A DNA stretch of 64,000 nucleotides from Protea cynaroides (GCA_028583415.1 CM053276.1:127932007-127996006), one strand, 5' to 3'. Numbered from the stretch's first letter, positions 23,459 to 38,400 are shown. Notes: a model not told the origin generated them from the sequence alone. A program made the numbers and translations.

Positions 23459-26400
23459 TCACAAGTATTTTCCGGATGACTTCCATATTCTTCCTTCAAG
23501 TGATATCACCATAACAGTAACATCATCATGGTACTTTCTGCGGTCTCCTTGTGGAATATCCAGTAACTCATGAAAATCCATTCCTGCAGGGAAGGTAAAG
23601 TTAGTCTAGAAAACATTACATAACATCCATATGGTTTCCATATCAGCAAGCTAACCAAGGCAAAGAATAGAACAGGCTCCTTCAATAATCTGAATAAAAA
23701 GAATGCTTATTGCACACAAATGTCCTGCAATCCAATGGTGGGATCCCATGGTACAGTGAAACCATGAATGACCTAGACTCAGGCATGCTTCACAGAATAC
23801 AATCATGTAGGTGCCATGTTCTAATCTAAACAAAAACCTGTGAATTATGTTGATGAAAGAGTCTCCAATAACAGAGTACATTTGAAATATACAAAACATG
23901 ATAACTCTTTATTTCCCACCCCAAGTCGGTGCACTCAGTGTTGGATTCAATTTCTACAGACAACGTGTTATACAAAGGTGCGCTCCAATTTTACAGTGTC
24001 ACAAGTTAGAGATCTATGATGCTTGCCTTTGCTAGATTTCACTAGTTTTTAATATGAAGCATGGTTGGTGTGTGCTAGGGATTTGTTTTTGCTGCAAAAT
24101 AATGAATGTGGCCATTCCAAAGAACCACGAGTGTATCAAGGACTAGACCACTAGATCTTTCTAAATCTATTCTTCTACCAGTAGTTGACTTCTTAATAAC
24201 CCCCTCCCCTTCTCCCCCCTCCCCCAAAAAAAAAAAAACCTTTGGTAAGTGGTAAGTAACCAAAAAGAGTTTATCACCGAAAGAGAACAGGCAGGCAAAG
24301 CCATGCAAACACAAAGACGTTGACCCCTCCCTTAGCTGAGCACATCCTCCAGGAAAATGAAAATTCCATCAACCACAGATGGACCTAGCTTTGCTTTTCA
24401 TGTGTGCAAGTATCTGCAGGTCCCCATTGACGAGGCTTGGAACCATCTATCAACAATAAAGTCCTCAATGATCACATGCAACCAACTATTAGTTGTTTAT
24501 TATTGAAAACTTCTCTTCCAACATCTTATCTGTTTCCTTTTCCCTCCAAAGCCTAAAAACTCCACCTTCAACCCTAGCCAGAATCTAATCTTACAACTAT
24601 CCCAAAACCACCGAAAAGCCAGGACTTAGAAGAAGTTTTCAATAGGCAAAATCCCATTGAAAATTCAAAAGAATTAGCCATAAAATACTCAACACCTATT
24701 TGTAGCACATACTTTTCTTCGGTGAATTATAGATCTTCATAACTCAAAACTTAAAGCCACTGCTTTTTAAGATGGACTGGACCAGGCAGTCAAACTAGAT
24801 TAAATCACAACCAATTAACCAAATGCTTCTATGGTTCAAAGACCCTCCAAAACCAGATCGGCGTCAAAATTGCGAAATTGCATCTTGACAGCCAGGTTTT
24901 ATAGTTTTCATGCAAACCAGGCACTTTTTAGCCAGTTTCTAATTTTATTTTATATTAATTGTAGAGTCTTAAATCCTATCTAATAGTTGTTTTCTATTTT
25001 CTATAAATACAAACTACAAGGAGAGGAGAGGAGAGAAACACATCGATTCTCTCCATCTTCTCTTATTTTTCTATTTTGTTACAAATTGTTTATACAAACT
25101 AGTTTTAAGTTGAACAGGGACAAATCGAAATTGACCACTGAAACGTCTGGTCTAAGTGTGCAGTTTTAGAAATTATTGTTTACCAACTGCGATGGGATCC
25201 AACCCAGGTCCATGCTATCATCAGCCACCAGAGATGACTGCTGAGCTGCAATCAAACTGTTACTGTAAGACACACCACCAAGCTTGCCATGGGCCCCTTA
25301 TTTGAGCCAAGTGTGGAAAGATATGCAGCCATTCAACTGTTGGATGGGGTCCATCATCAGCCATCAGAGATGACTGCTGAACTGCAATCAAACTGTTACT
25401 GTAAGTCACAATACCAAGTTTGCAACAGCCCCTTATTTGAGCCCAAGTGTGGACAGATATGAAGCCATTCAACTGTTGGATGGGTGGGAGACCAAAGAAC
25501 CACTCAATTGGCCATATTATAATTATCAAGTTTATGACTATGCATGAAATCCAACATATGGAACAGAAGCACCAGATGATAGCATATAACAGATGTAATG
25601 TCTCAAGTTATCTTACCAGCTTTCTTGGCTGCACGGAACAAAAGCTCCTCAATCAAGTGTTGAGCTGGATCTCCATCAGGAAACTTCCCCATGAAACTCT
25701 CAACATGAGAAACAACCTCCTCATTACTAAAATACTGATATAGACCATCAGATGAAAGAATTAAGAACTGGTCATTGGGACCAAGTTTATGGTGACGAAG
25801 AGAAGGACAGCAGGATATGTATGGTGCAGTACCAATATAATCATTGCGGAACATCTCCAGTAACGCATTATTCAACTTAGGCTGCACCAGAACACATACA
25901 GCACTTCATAATAGCCAAGAAAGAAACTTTTTGACAACTAAAACACAGGAAGAACTTAAATTAGATACTCTCCAGTAGACCATCAGGATGGACTACAGAA
26001 TGTTTACTGTGGTACACATGGCACAAAACCTGCATTACTGATGATGTTGGCTTATTATCACAACTATCTGATCTACATTGTATCCCATTTTAACACTTCA
26101 CAACAGTTTTTTAGGTGGCCAATAGTATGTGGAAAAAAAAAAAACAGCAGACCGAATACTTAAGATAATTATGACGGGTGATTAAACTAGCTTGGATCAG
26201 CAAAATAGGATCTCTAAAATGGTAGATTGCAAGTTTCACATTATTGTTATACATAATGCCATTGATTATGCAGGTAATGCTTACAGTCTATATACCGGAT
26301 GCATTGCACCCCACCAAAAACTGGTGAATCTGTAACCACCAGTAAGCTATTGACAGAGCATTCATGCCTTCAAACCTACAAATTTCATGGAGCAAATCAT

Positions 26401-29400
26401 TCTAACACACACACACACCCTACTAACATTGCATTTCTTTTAAATGTCACGCCCCATTGTTATAAAAACCAAGGAAAAGAATACATAAAGAACAAACCTG
26501 TTTGAGAAATCCAGCACCAAATGCACGGGTCACCTTTAGACGACCTTTAACCCTATCATTGACAATACATTGGCTGTCATCTGGGTGTTCCTCCTTGATT
26601 CTTATGACTTCCTGTAAAAAATTATGCCCATTATAATAGTTCATTGGCCAAGCTCAAACAAATTTTACATGTTTAAGTACAAAAAAAAAAAACACGTTAA
26701 AATTACACACTGAAACCTCTTAGTCTCATTGTGAATGCACACAACTTTCATGCATGTCAATTAACAACAATACCTTTTCTAATAGTGTCAACCAGTAACA
26801 TCTTAGAAAAACCTTGTACTAAACCAATACATCCTCGTACTAAACCAATACATTTTCTCAACCCCACCCCAACCCAGATTAGTTGTCCTTTTTTAACCCA
26901 TAATGATAAGTCTGATGACAGTTGCTTGTTTCGTTAAGTGCATCTGTTAAAGTGTAGATGTTACAGCAGGGGTAGTTTAAGTATATGTGCTATCTCTTAA
27001 AGTGTAGGTACTACAGCAGGGGTAATTTAAGTACATGTGCTACCACATAAGCGTAGTTTATGTTTGTAACAAAATAGAAAGAAAGAGAGAAGGAGAAAAG
27101 ATGGAGAAATATAAGACTGTTTCAGGATTGTAATCAGTACCATGAACTATACCGTGAATAGTAACTCATGATTAGTGTTATAGGGAAAAGAGAGAAAATT
27201 ATGTATGCTCTCCTCTCTTACAGTACTATTTATAGATATTCAAATAAGGAAAATAGGAAACGTATAAGACTCCAAATAACATGGAGTCTTAGTTACATAA
27301 GATAGAGGAATATTATGTGTTAACATGACAATGAATCCTAGATAATACGTAAATCCTAGGTAGACAATAATACTAGTCTCCTAGTTAAATAAAGACTAAA
27401 AGATAAAGAAAAAGACTAAGTCAACAATAATCCAAAGACTCAAAGGCAGGCATCTTGACAGCTGGAAGGCACTAATCCCAAGATGGGATAGCACCAATAG
27501 ATACATTATTACATCCCCCCCCCAAGCTAGAGCATATAAGTCACCCACGTCCAACTTGGAAAAGATATGAACTACAACATCAATATATAGCTGGAGATGC
27601 CATGGAACATAGAAAGAACTTCTAGTTGTAATACCAAATCACAAACATTAATCAGCATAGGTTCTTCCTAAGTAAAGCAAGTAGTAACAGCAAAACAGAT
27701 AGCAACTGAATAAAGGTCACTGCAAACCAAGTAGTAGTAGCAACAGCAGAGAGAGGGTATTAGTTGGCTTCAACACGAGTGAACAAACACAAACTAATAG
27801 TAGAGATTGCATCGCATGCAATTGGTAGTAGAGGTTGCATCGCGTGCAACTATAGTAGGCTCCAACACAAGCATAGTAAATGGTAGTCGACTCCATTATG
27901 AGCAAAAAGGTAAACTCCAGCACGAGCAAACAGGTAGTAGACAGTAATAGATTCAAGCTCCATCACGAGCAAGGTAGTAGTAGGTTAGGCTATCTTCAAT
28001 GAGAAGAGACGAACTTGAGCAAATATATATACCTTCTCCCCCTCACGTAAAACATTCTACATGGACAAATTATGGCAAGAGACTTCAAACTGTAAGATAT
28101 ATAGTAGAATATCCATAGGAACAAGATATCCAAAATTCAAAACCATCCAACAGTTCAATTAAGAAATATGGTGAAGTCCCAGTGTGACTAGGAATAGGGT
28201 AACGATACAAGTGGATTTTTTACATTAATTGAAAATCAAATATCCAACAAGCAGATGTGGACCAAAAATGGAAGGCAAGTAATTAATGACAACTAGGATA
28301 AATCATAAAATTTGGGTATGGTCTAATGATGGATATGCGAGATACCATGAAGTCCTAATTAAGGTGGACTCGTAAAACCAGAAAATCAGCAAAACAGTAA
28401 CAGATTCAACCAATAACAGATTTCGATAGCAGTCAACGACTAGGATCAGATCGACAACCAATGGTTGAAGTCTTATTATATCAGAACTAGATTTAACCAT
28501 CTCTACTCTATAACAGCAATAGCCATTAATGGAGTCACAGTTAACAGAACCGGTAGCAGAAATTGAAAAGGCCATTAATGGAGGATAGCTGTAACCAGAA
28601 CCAAATTCAGATATGCAGGAGGCTAGTAGCAGTAGATCATATCAGATCAATATTGCAGGCAACAGATCACTAGTAATGGATCTAGCATAGGCAGTGGATG
28701 AATCAGTAGCAGATCAGATCGATGGAAGATCAGATCAATAGAAAACCATATCTGATCGATAGGCACTTGTAGCAGATCAGGTCGACAGCAACAATAGATC
28801 AGCAAAATATAAAATATAGCAGAGCAGGAAATATCTGTATTAAGAGATCAGATCTGTATTAACATATCAGCATATAGATGCTTGAGGCAGCAGAAAATGG
28901 CAGTGAATAGCAATTGGTTGATTGCAGATCGTAGCAGAACACAATAGAGGATTATCGCATTATAAGTTTGCAGCAGATTGAAGGCAATAATGGTGACTGC
29001 ACACCAAAACAGAAAACCTTAAACGACTCTCAAAACGGAAAATCAGATCAACCGCTCTGATACCATGTAACAAAATAGAAAGAAAGAGAGAAGATGGAAA
29101 AATATAAACTGTTTTAGGATTGTGAACAGTACCGTGAACTTCATGATTAGTATTTTGGTGAAAAGAGAGAAAAGTGTGTGTTCTCCTCCCTTACAGTATA
29201 TTTATAGATACTCAAATAACGAAAATAGGATAGGTCTAGGACTTCACATAACATGGAGTCCTAATTACATAGGAGAAAGGAATTCCATGTGTCAACATGA
29301 CAAGGAATCCTAGATAAAGTAAATCTTAATTAGACAATGATACTCGTCTCCTAGTTGCATAATGACTAAGAAATAAAGAAAAAGACTATGTCAACAATAA

Positions 29401-32400
29401 TCCAAAAACTCAAATGCAACAGTTTGATAACTAGATGGCACTAATCCCGAGATGATATTAGCACCAATAGATTTATTATTGACAAGGTTTATTATCATCT
29501 TTCCTTATGATTACATGTCAGTAGGGGTTTGTAATTTCCTTTCTAAATTTATTATAAATAAAATGATTGGTTGTGAGGATTACAGCTCCAATTGATCTTC
29601 CATTTCCCCCCTTCTCATCTCTATTTTTATTTCCTCTCTTCTATTTCTAACCATCTATTCCATTGCAAGTTTTCTTTATTTTACTTGTTATATGGTGTCA
29701 AAGCAAGACTACTAGTAACTATATACCCATTATTGCTATTTTTTTAGTCGGTTAATGTTCTTCATTGTGGTTTGCAGCACCACTAATGCATATGATATTG
29801 ATGGAGAATGGCTTGTTGTGGCTTGATAGTAGTGTGAGAGCTGTTTTTTCCTTCTTCTCTCCCCATCTTCTTGGTTCGGTTCTTATATCCCAGTTCTCTT
29901 TGTTCTCCTCCCCTGCGTTACTTGTCCACGTGGAGTGCTTCACAAGAGGGGGAGCCAAAGCTTATTGAAGATTATTGCTTGTCTCCTTTATCATTGAAGA
30001 TTATTGTCTACCTTCTTCATGAAGATTTGTTATTGTGGATTTCTTCTAATAATAAAATAGAAAATAAGAGAAGATGAAGAAATAAAGGAAAAGAAAGTGA
30101 GAGCAAAATCGAATTAGTTGGTTGCTGCTCTCCTCTTTGTAGTTTTTATTTATAGAAAATAAAAATCAACTATTAGATAGGATCTAGGGCTCTATAAGTC
30201 AGAGTCCTAGTCACAAACTAAAGACAAAGTAAATTCAAAATAGGAAAAGAAAACTAACAAGCCTAATTGGTAAAAGAAACTGATAAAACAAACTAATAAA
30301 CTAATTAAGAATCCATCATGTGGTACATGATTAAGTAATAGCATATTTTATATCATTACGCTAACACCCCCTCAAATTGGAGCACGGGGGAATGTAAGAG
30401 CTCAGCTTGAAACGATGTAACAACGAAAGCAGCATCAATAGTGTGAGCTTCAGCTTGAAACAATGTATCAAAAGAAGCAGCAGCAACAATAGTAATAAAG
30501 CAATACAATATAGGTCACTGTAAACCAATCAGAAACAGTAGCACAGTATAGGTCACTGTGAACCAAGTAGCAATAGTATCAGTAGTAGCAAGAGCAACAA
30601 TACTGGTGGCTCTAACCCCCGCAAAAATTAATAAATTGCATCACATGTAACAAGTAACAGTCTCTCTTCAATGAGCAAATTTAAATAAAAATGTTGCATC
30701 TTGTGCAACTGAACAAGAAGGTTGCATCTTGTGGAACTGATAATAATCTCTCGTCAATGAATAAACCTGAATAAATGTTGCATCACGTACAACTGAATAA
30801 AAGGTTGCATCTTGTGCAACTGATAATAGTCCATCGATAATGAGTAGACCTAAATAAAGATTACATCTTGTGCAACTGAAAAATGATTACATCTTGTACA
30901 ACTAATAATAATCCCTCGCCAATGAGTAGACCTGAATAAAGGTTGCATCTTATGCAACTGAATAAAAGATTGCATCACGTGCAACTGAACAAAAGGTTGC
31001 ATCTTGTACAACTGATAATAGTTTCTCATCAATAAAGATACCTAAACAAGGTGATAAAAAAGCCTCTCCAATGAACAGACACAAGTCTCTCTCATAGTTG
31101 TCAAGGCGACAAGGCGATCCAAGGCGTTTGGGGCCATCCTGGGCGCCTGGGCGCCTTGGCGCCTAGGCGCCTAGGCGGGCCAAGGCGTTCCCAGTGCATT
31201 TTTTTTATTTCTAAAATATTAATGTTTATATATATGCAACATTCTACATAAATAATCAACATTTAAGACATAACTTAATTAATATGTGGTGTGGACCCAA
31301 GTTTACTAATGTACACTAAGACCTGGGATTGTGTCTAGAGTTAAGTAAACAATTATTTATGACTAACATTTGCGTACTTTTAACGAATTTGATCGGAGCG
31401 TAACTCCTTTAATATAGTTCGGATTCAAGCAATCTCGAATTCGTTGCAAAGCTAGCATAATCAGCTTTCCAACAAATCCGAGATTGCTTGAATCCAAATT
31501 ATAATGAAGGAGTTACACTCCGGTCAAACCTTGTTCGGAATACGGGAATGCTGTTTAAAGTCGTCTGAATGTAAATTATTTTTTGGGTATCAAAGCAAAA
31601 GATTATTTTGGCGCACTCTTGGTTTTTAGTGATGATTTATTATAATAAGATTTATAGAATTTTTATATTTAGAAAAAAAAAACCTAGCATTTAAAAGTTG
31701 AAAATCGCCCTCGCACCAAAAAATATGGTTTTTGTTCTTGAACAGGGGGGTTGACTTTTTTTCCTTCTGGAATTTGAATTTTAGACTATTTTTATTGGAT
31801 TCAAATAGGAGGGTATTTGCTTATTTATGAATAATATCTTAAGTAAATGAAATATAAAAGTACTGCCTGATAAATGTTGTTCCTGTCTAGCCTGGGCGAC
31901 CGCCTTTCTCATGTACACAAGGCGCCCTGGCGCCCAGGCCTGTACAAACCGCCTGGACGCCTTGAAAACTATGGTCTCTCTTCCTTGAGCGACTTAAACA
32001 AACCGATAAAAGTGTTTTCCACGAGCAAACACAAGCTTGAACAAAATATATGCTCATTCTCCCCCCTCACGTAGACAAAAAAACACAAGAGAATGCCCAA
32101 CAAAGAACAATCATCAATAATAATCTTCAACCACCCCTTTCTAGTAGCAAATAAAATCCCAAAGAAACAGGTATAGCAATAACAAATTTCAAACCATGAC
32201 AATTCCAAACTGATGTGATTTAAGGCATTCCAAAGCAATAAAATTGAAAAATACAAGGCCAATGGCAAGTCTGTAAATTTTGGCCACACTTATAAGCCCA
32301 CCCAAGCAAGATAAGTGCAAATAACAAGTAATTAATGACTGGACGAAACCATGAAATAATCCCTCACGACCCTCACGACAAGAGTAGAGGCAATTTGTAA

Positions 32401-35400
32401 TTCCAACACTGTCAAATATCCCTTTTGAATCAAACAAACAAAACCTTAGGACTAAAAGGATGAAACTAGAAGCAAATAGTAAGTAAAAGGGTATTACTGG
32501 AAATCCAGATTAAAAACTTAAGTTGATACGTTGGGGAAGGATGGTTGTCTTCTTCAACCTCTAGGGAAAAAAAAACAAAACATGGCGTAAACCAGATTTA
32601 ATAAAAATAAAAAAAAACAAAAAAAAAACTCCTTCTACAGGTGTCAGAACAGCCTGAAATTCGAAGGAATAGTTTATAACCCACTGATCTGTGATTTCTA
32701 GATAACAAACCATCCAACCAGCAAGGGACGAGAGGATATCTGAGATGAGATCTGAAGGTATGTCTGGCGGACAGACTGGTTGCAGGTATGCTTTCAGGTC
32801 GGAATCTCTCAAATCACCCAAGATTTAGCCATTAAACAAGTTGGGTTGCCTAGAGCAGGGTAGCCTACGATTCAAATTTCAGCCCAAACGGATTAGAACC
32901 CAAGGAACTCTATCGATTTGAGATCAACCCAAATATATCGCAGGCAGCAGCAGTACCAGGGATCTCGATCAGAAATATACCAACAAAGGATGATCATAAC
33001 AGCAGCAACAGTAAAAAGCAGATTCAGTAGCACTCAATCAAGGGGAGAGAACTAGTTAATCAAAACTAGAGTTCTCCAGCAATTGATTCCAATCTTCAGC
33101 ACTTGCAGAGAACATAAAGTAAAAAGGCAGAAACAGCCGAGGCTCAATAAACCAAAATGAAAAACAATTCAGCAAACCAGCGACTGAAACTTGCAAAATT
33201 TTCATTCAATACTCTAGATGCAACAGTGGTGGCTGCACACCACAACGGAAAACCTTAAACGACTCTCAAAACGGCACTCTCTCTGATACCATGTAACAAA
33301 ATTGAAAATAGGAGAAGATGAAGAAATAAAGGAAGAGAGAGAGTGAGAGCAGAATCGAATTAGTTGGCTGCTGCTATTCTCCAGAGAGAGTGAGAGCAGA
33401 ATCGAATTAGTTGGCTGCTGCTATTCTCCTGGTAGTTCATATTTATAGAAAATAGAAAACAACTATTAGATAGGAACCAAGACTCTATAAGTCAAAGTCC
33501 TTGTCACAACTATAGACAAAGTAAACTCAAAATAGGAAAATGAAACTAACAAGCCTAATTGGTAAAAGAAACTAATAGAGCAAACTAATAAACTAATTAG
33601 GAGTCCATCATGTAGCACATGATTAAGTAATAGCGTATTTTATATCATTACACTAACACTTCTAATTGAAGATTTATTATTTATCTACTTAGATTTCTTA
33701 TAATTGAATATAATTGTTTGTTTTTTGTTTTTTGTTCTTCTCTCCCCATCTTATTGGTTCAGTTCTTCTCTCCTCAGTTCTCTTTGTTATCTTCCCCTAT
33801 GTTATTTGTCCACATGGAGTGCTTCACGTGAGAAGGAACTGAAGCTTATTGAAATTTATTGCATTGAAGGTTATTGCATGTTGCGTATCTTCTTATTGAA
33901 GATCATTAACTGTCTTCTTCGTGAAGACTTGTTATTGTTGATTTCTTCTTGTTGAAGATTTCTTATTTGCCTGTGTGGATTTATTCTTATTGAAGATTTC
34001 TTATTTGTCTACCTGGAGTTCTTTTTTGTGAAGATCTCTTACTATTATCTTGACGTGGTCTCAGATTGGAAAACCCTGCTTTAGGATTGCTTTTGCCCCT
34101 CCCTCCCCTCTCCCCCCCAAAAAAATAATAATAAAATAAGCTCAAATAATAAGGGTAATGGCAATATCGTAGATATCATGAACAGTCGGTACCCCTTTCA
34201 AACGAAGAAACAGAATCTGAATTGAAATCTTGAAGGAAAGTCAGAAAAACTGGACAGATTTAAAAATAATGCATTTTGAGGAAAAACTAGTTCCCCAAAA
34301 AATTAGCAAACAGTACATAACCCTATACTTATGAGTAAATAAATTTAGAATTTCAGAAATAAAAAGGAAAGATGGAATGGTAGACATGGACTTCTTAGTG
34401 GGGTTATAACCTCTTAGGCTCTCATTTTTTTAAAATCATTTTTTTTATCAAAAATAAAATGTTGTTTGGTAGATACTATGCATAATAAACTCTAAAATGA
34501 GAAATAAGTTTGACATTCTATTAAAAATTAATAATCTATTTTTGTTTCTCCAAGTTGCAAAATTTTAAAGCATGATATCTTGTGATTCCCTTATCCGATC
34601 AAAACGAAATTTGGACACCCTCATGGCCTTACCTTTTTTTCCTGGACTTGACATCCAACGGATCTGATCAGAGGTTGGACAGCCGAAAAAGTACAACTGA
34701 GGTGGCCAAAATTGAGAACAAGAGTTGGATTTCTAAAAGTTGCAGAATTTTCTAAGCTATGATATCTTATGATCCCCTTATCCGATCGACCTAAAATTTG
34801 GATGGACTTACCGTTTTATCTTGATTTTGACATCCAACGGATATGATCGAAGGTTGAACGGCCATAAAAGTATAACTGAGGTGGCCGAAATCAACAGAAA
34901 TTTTCAAATCTTGATATTTAGTGATCTCTTTTTCCGATTGACTTGAAATTTGGAAACCCTTACCCTTTTTTTACTATACTTGACATCCAATGGAACAGAT
35001 CAAAGGTTGGTCGGCCAGAAAAAGGGTTTTATGGTGGCCGAATCCAAGAAACAAAGAGGGAGAAAGAAAGAACTTGCATGAGAAGCTAATGTTATAAAAA
35101 AAATATATTGATTTTACTATTTTACCCTCACTTAAAACACATGCTCATTAAACACTAGTGCAAAAACAGGCAAAAACACTTTTTGGCCAAAAATCAAAAA
35201 GAGGTCATTTTGAGGGCTATTTTTATTTTTTCTTTCTATAAACAACACCCAAAAATGATACCAAACACCCATAAAAACAAAAACTTGTCAAGAAAACAAA
35301 AATAAAAATGGAACCAAAGACAGCCTTTGTCCTTTCTGGTTATGATATTTGAGTTATAATGGCTTCAGGAAGAAATTTCCATCTATTTACGCTCCCTTCA

Positions 35401-38400
35401 TCTTTGCCAGAAGTCTAATCTGTTTCTTCATTGTAAGATTTGGGTTATGAAAATTGTGAGCTCTGAGAAACAGTATATTTCAGGTTTGTTATTTTAAATT
35501 GGTTATGAAAGAGGATGGAAGAAAGAAAACAAGGGATAGGGTCCCCCATCCAATATTCATGGTATTCTCCCTTAGGAATTCCAATCATTTGCATTATTCT
35601 TCATCCAAGAAAAAAACCTTTCGCATTTTCCACGGGTCTCTGTAGCTGCATGTTCGGAGAGGTGAATGATCCATCTCATGGTGATCTGACTACATCCTTT
35701 TTGATAACAACTAGTTGTAGAGAATCCAATACTAGAACCACTAAGAAGATCTGTATTATCCTTTAACTGTTTTACATTCCGTGTCCATTCAGTTGAATAA
35801 ATCCTAGATCAGTTAACATGCCATTCCTCCAACCAAGCATAAATCTTGACTCTTGATTTCAGAAACCAAGAAAACCCTACATCTTGATATTTTACTTCGT
35901 ACATCTATTCATACACTTTTCTTTTTTGTGATTATATCAATTCATGCTTCCTGATTTCTGAAGCCCTAGATCAGGTGCTTGGATGATGGATGAGCAGGGT
36001 TCTACTCTTAATTCTGCTAATTTCCACATCTAACTAAGTTATCCAAAAGGCTGACAAGGCATTTAGATTATCTCTGTTGCTCCACAAGTATGAAACCTGC
36101 AAAGGAAATCTGGACTTCTCTCTATCTTCTCCTTTCTTTCTTTTTCTCCAAGAATAAAATATGTCTGTCAATAGGGCTGGATTTACTTACTTTTCAATCA
36201 AATCCAACTCCTAGAAAAGAGGAGATAGGGCATGGATTCTTCAGGACCATGTCGTTAGGTTGGAATTCTAGCAAACAATAGGGGATATTTACTGTAAAGG
36301 GAACTTCGTGTACTCCTCAAATTCTAATGATGAAATTCTAACCTCCCCTTCATCACCAGCAACTCCTAATAACATACCCAAACAGTAGGCAAGTGTCTAT
36401 TTGTTATAATTTATGCAAATGATTGACAAACAATTGTACATAATACCTCTCGAATCTGGATTTTGTGCAATCAATGATAGTACCCCACCATATACATTCT
36501 CTTCATATAGAGGTGATAGTTTCCTCATTGAGCATTACCCAATGCCCTTAGCTATAGCTTGAATTGCATTGACCTGTGGGATATCGAAGTTACAAATAGT
36601 TTGGTGTTCTATATTCAGTCATACTCAAGTGAGTGCAAATGATTAAGATATAAACACCCTATTGTATCACAAAATCAAATGTATAAATAATATAACCAAT
36701 ATGTAAAATAGAAGAGAGCCTAGAGGATCCCACACCCTCTCTTCACCTTTTTAGGACTCTCAACATTGCAAAGGAGGCAGCATCCCACTCATATCCCTAA
36801 ACTGTTTGGGCTATTGGAAAAAGAGAAAGAAGTTTATGAGTAGCTTACGAGCAAAATCCTATTGGCTAAAAGGGTCAAAGCCTAAAGAGTAGAGAACCCC
36901 AAAGGATCCCACACCCTCTCCTAGTCTACTCTCCTTTCCAGGATTCCCAACATTTGAAAAGGAAAAAAAAAAAAGAGGGTCATAAAACACATATCCCTAA
37001 AACTTACAGGCTATTGGGGAAAGAATAATGCAGAGAGAGGATTATGAGTAACTTGCAAGCCAAATCATATTGGAAAAAGAATTATGCAGAGAGAGAGAGA
37101 GAGAGAGAGAGAAGATTATGAAGAACTTGCAAGCCAACTCTTACTGGAATATTGAATAAAAGAGTCAAAGCCCCAAGTGGAAAGAACCCTACAGGATACT
37201 TCCATAAAAAGAGGAGAAGGCTTCACATCCCCTCAAACATATTGGCTATTGAAAGAAGAATAGTGACAAGGCCACATTTCCAATGGGGACTTCAAACAAA
37301 TGCCAATACCTACAGGCTACAACGAATAGCACCAGCAATGGTGCACTAGATCACAAACTATAGCAAACAAAAGAAAATTTTCCATACTAGTACAGCTGTA
37401 AGGTACAGTTTCGAATATGTAGAAAAAGCCCTCTCTCTATTAACAGTAAAAATATGCAGGCATTCTTGGATATCTATTTAGCAAACTCAAATACAAACGT
37501 GCATTTGTGATTACAGTCCCCCACTTGCAATGATTGAGATACAATCATCCTATCATAAATAACATCATCAATTGATCAAATGTTTCAACTCTACAGCTGA
37601 AACACCTTATCTCTTGTCCAAGTTTGTGTCCAAGTTTGTCATTGTATCGTAGCTCTTCTTCTAGCTTCTAAAATAGAGCTTAAGTATGTCAGTTGTACAT
37701 CTGTAAGGTATGGTTTTGAATATGTAGAAAAAGCCTATCTCTCTATTAGCAGTAAAAATATGCAGGCATTCTTGGATATCTATTTAGCAAACTCAAATAC
37801 AAACCAGCATTTGTGAATACAATCCCCCACTCGCAGTGATTGAGATACAATCACCCTATCATAAATAAATAACATCATCAATTCATCAAATGTTTCAACT
37901 CTATAACTGCAACCCCCAATCTCTTGTCCAAGTCTGTCATTGTATCGTAGCTCTTCTTCTAGCTTCTAAAATAAAGCTTAAGTATTTCTCAGCATGTGGA
38001 GAGTTTTTAACTGTGTCCCATATTCAAGCTTCCATTCCTGCCATAGTATCACCATCACCACATTTAACTCCTCCATAAATGAGTAGTCTGGTTCTGGCAA
38101 AATTATCCTTTCCCTCAGATCAAAACCGTAACTCCATCCTGGCTCTAGCAGATTATCCTTTATACCTTGGATAAAAGTTGTAACCCCTTCCACCAAAAGA
38201 ATATTTGTTGAAGTTCATAAATAAAATGACAGAAAGGGTTCTCAAAGCAAGCGGGGGTAGACTAAGCCCCTCGTAGAGATTTTTCTATTCATTGTTTTCT
38301 CTTTCATCAATATAATTAATAAAAAATATGTGAGGGGACCAAGTTTAAACTTTAATGTCCCAACAGAATTTTTAAACACGATTGAATTTTTCAAAACAGG

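Larger units (their letters stand above)
30048..33658 (-). mobile_element. Non-autonomous LTR retroelement 2 (no gag-pol seen)
   Basis: LTRs lie at 30048-30366 (3') and 33292-33658 (5'), both opening TGTTAG on the minus strand. The target duplication is exact: CTTCT at 30043-30047 and 33659-33663. The primer-binding site TGGTATCAGAGAG is at 33279-33291 (minus). A GAGGGGG polypurine tract precedes the 3' LTR. The 5' LTR has a 47-bp tandem duplication (GTGAGAGC at 33343 and 33390) that the other lacks. The internal region has no gag or pol motif but holds a palindrome array (30693-31013) and a hAT MITE (31093-31973). Same orientation as PLL1. Confidence 0.88.

Noticed and set aside
28303..28575. 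90-codon minus-strand frame inside LTR element 1
   Set aside because: No gag, protease or other retroelement motif; the other element does not keep it.
30693..31013. CRISPR-like look of the regularly spaced palindromes
   Set aside because: This is plant nuclear DNA, the spacers are themselves repeats, no cas genes are near, and the array lies inside an LTR element.
32561..32821. 86-codon minus-strand frame inside LTR element 2
   Set aside because: It ends in low-complexity Phe runs and shows no known domain.
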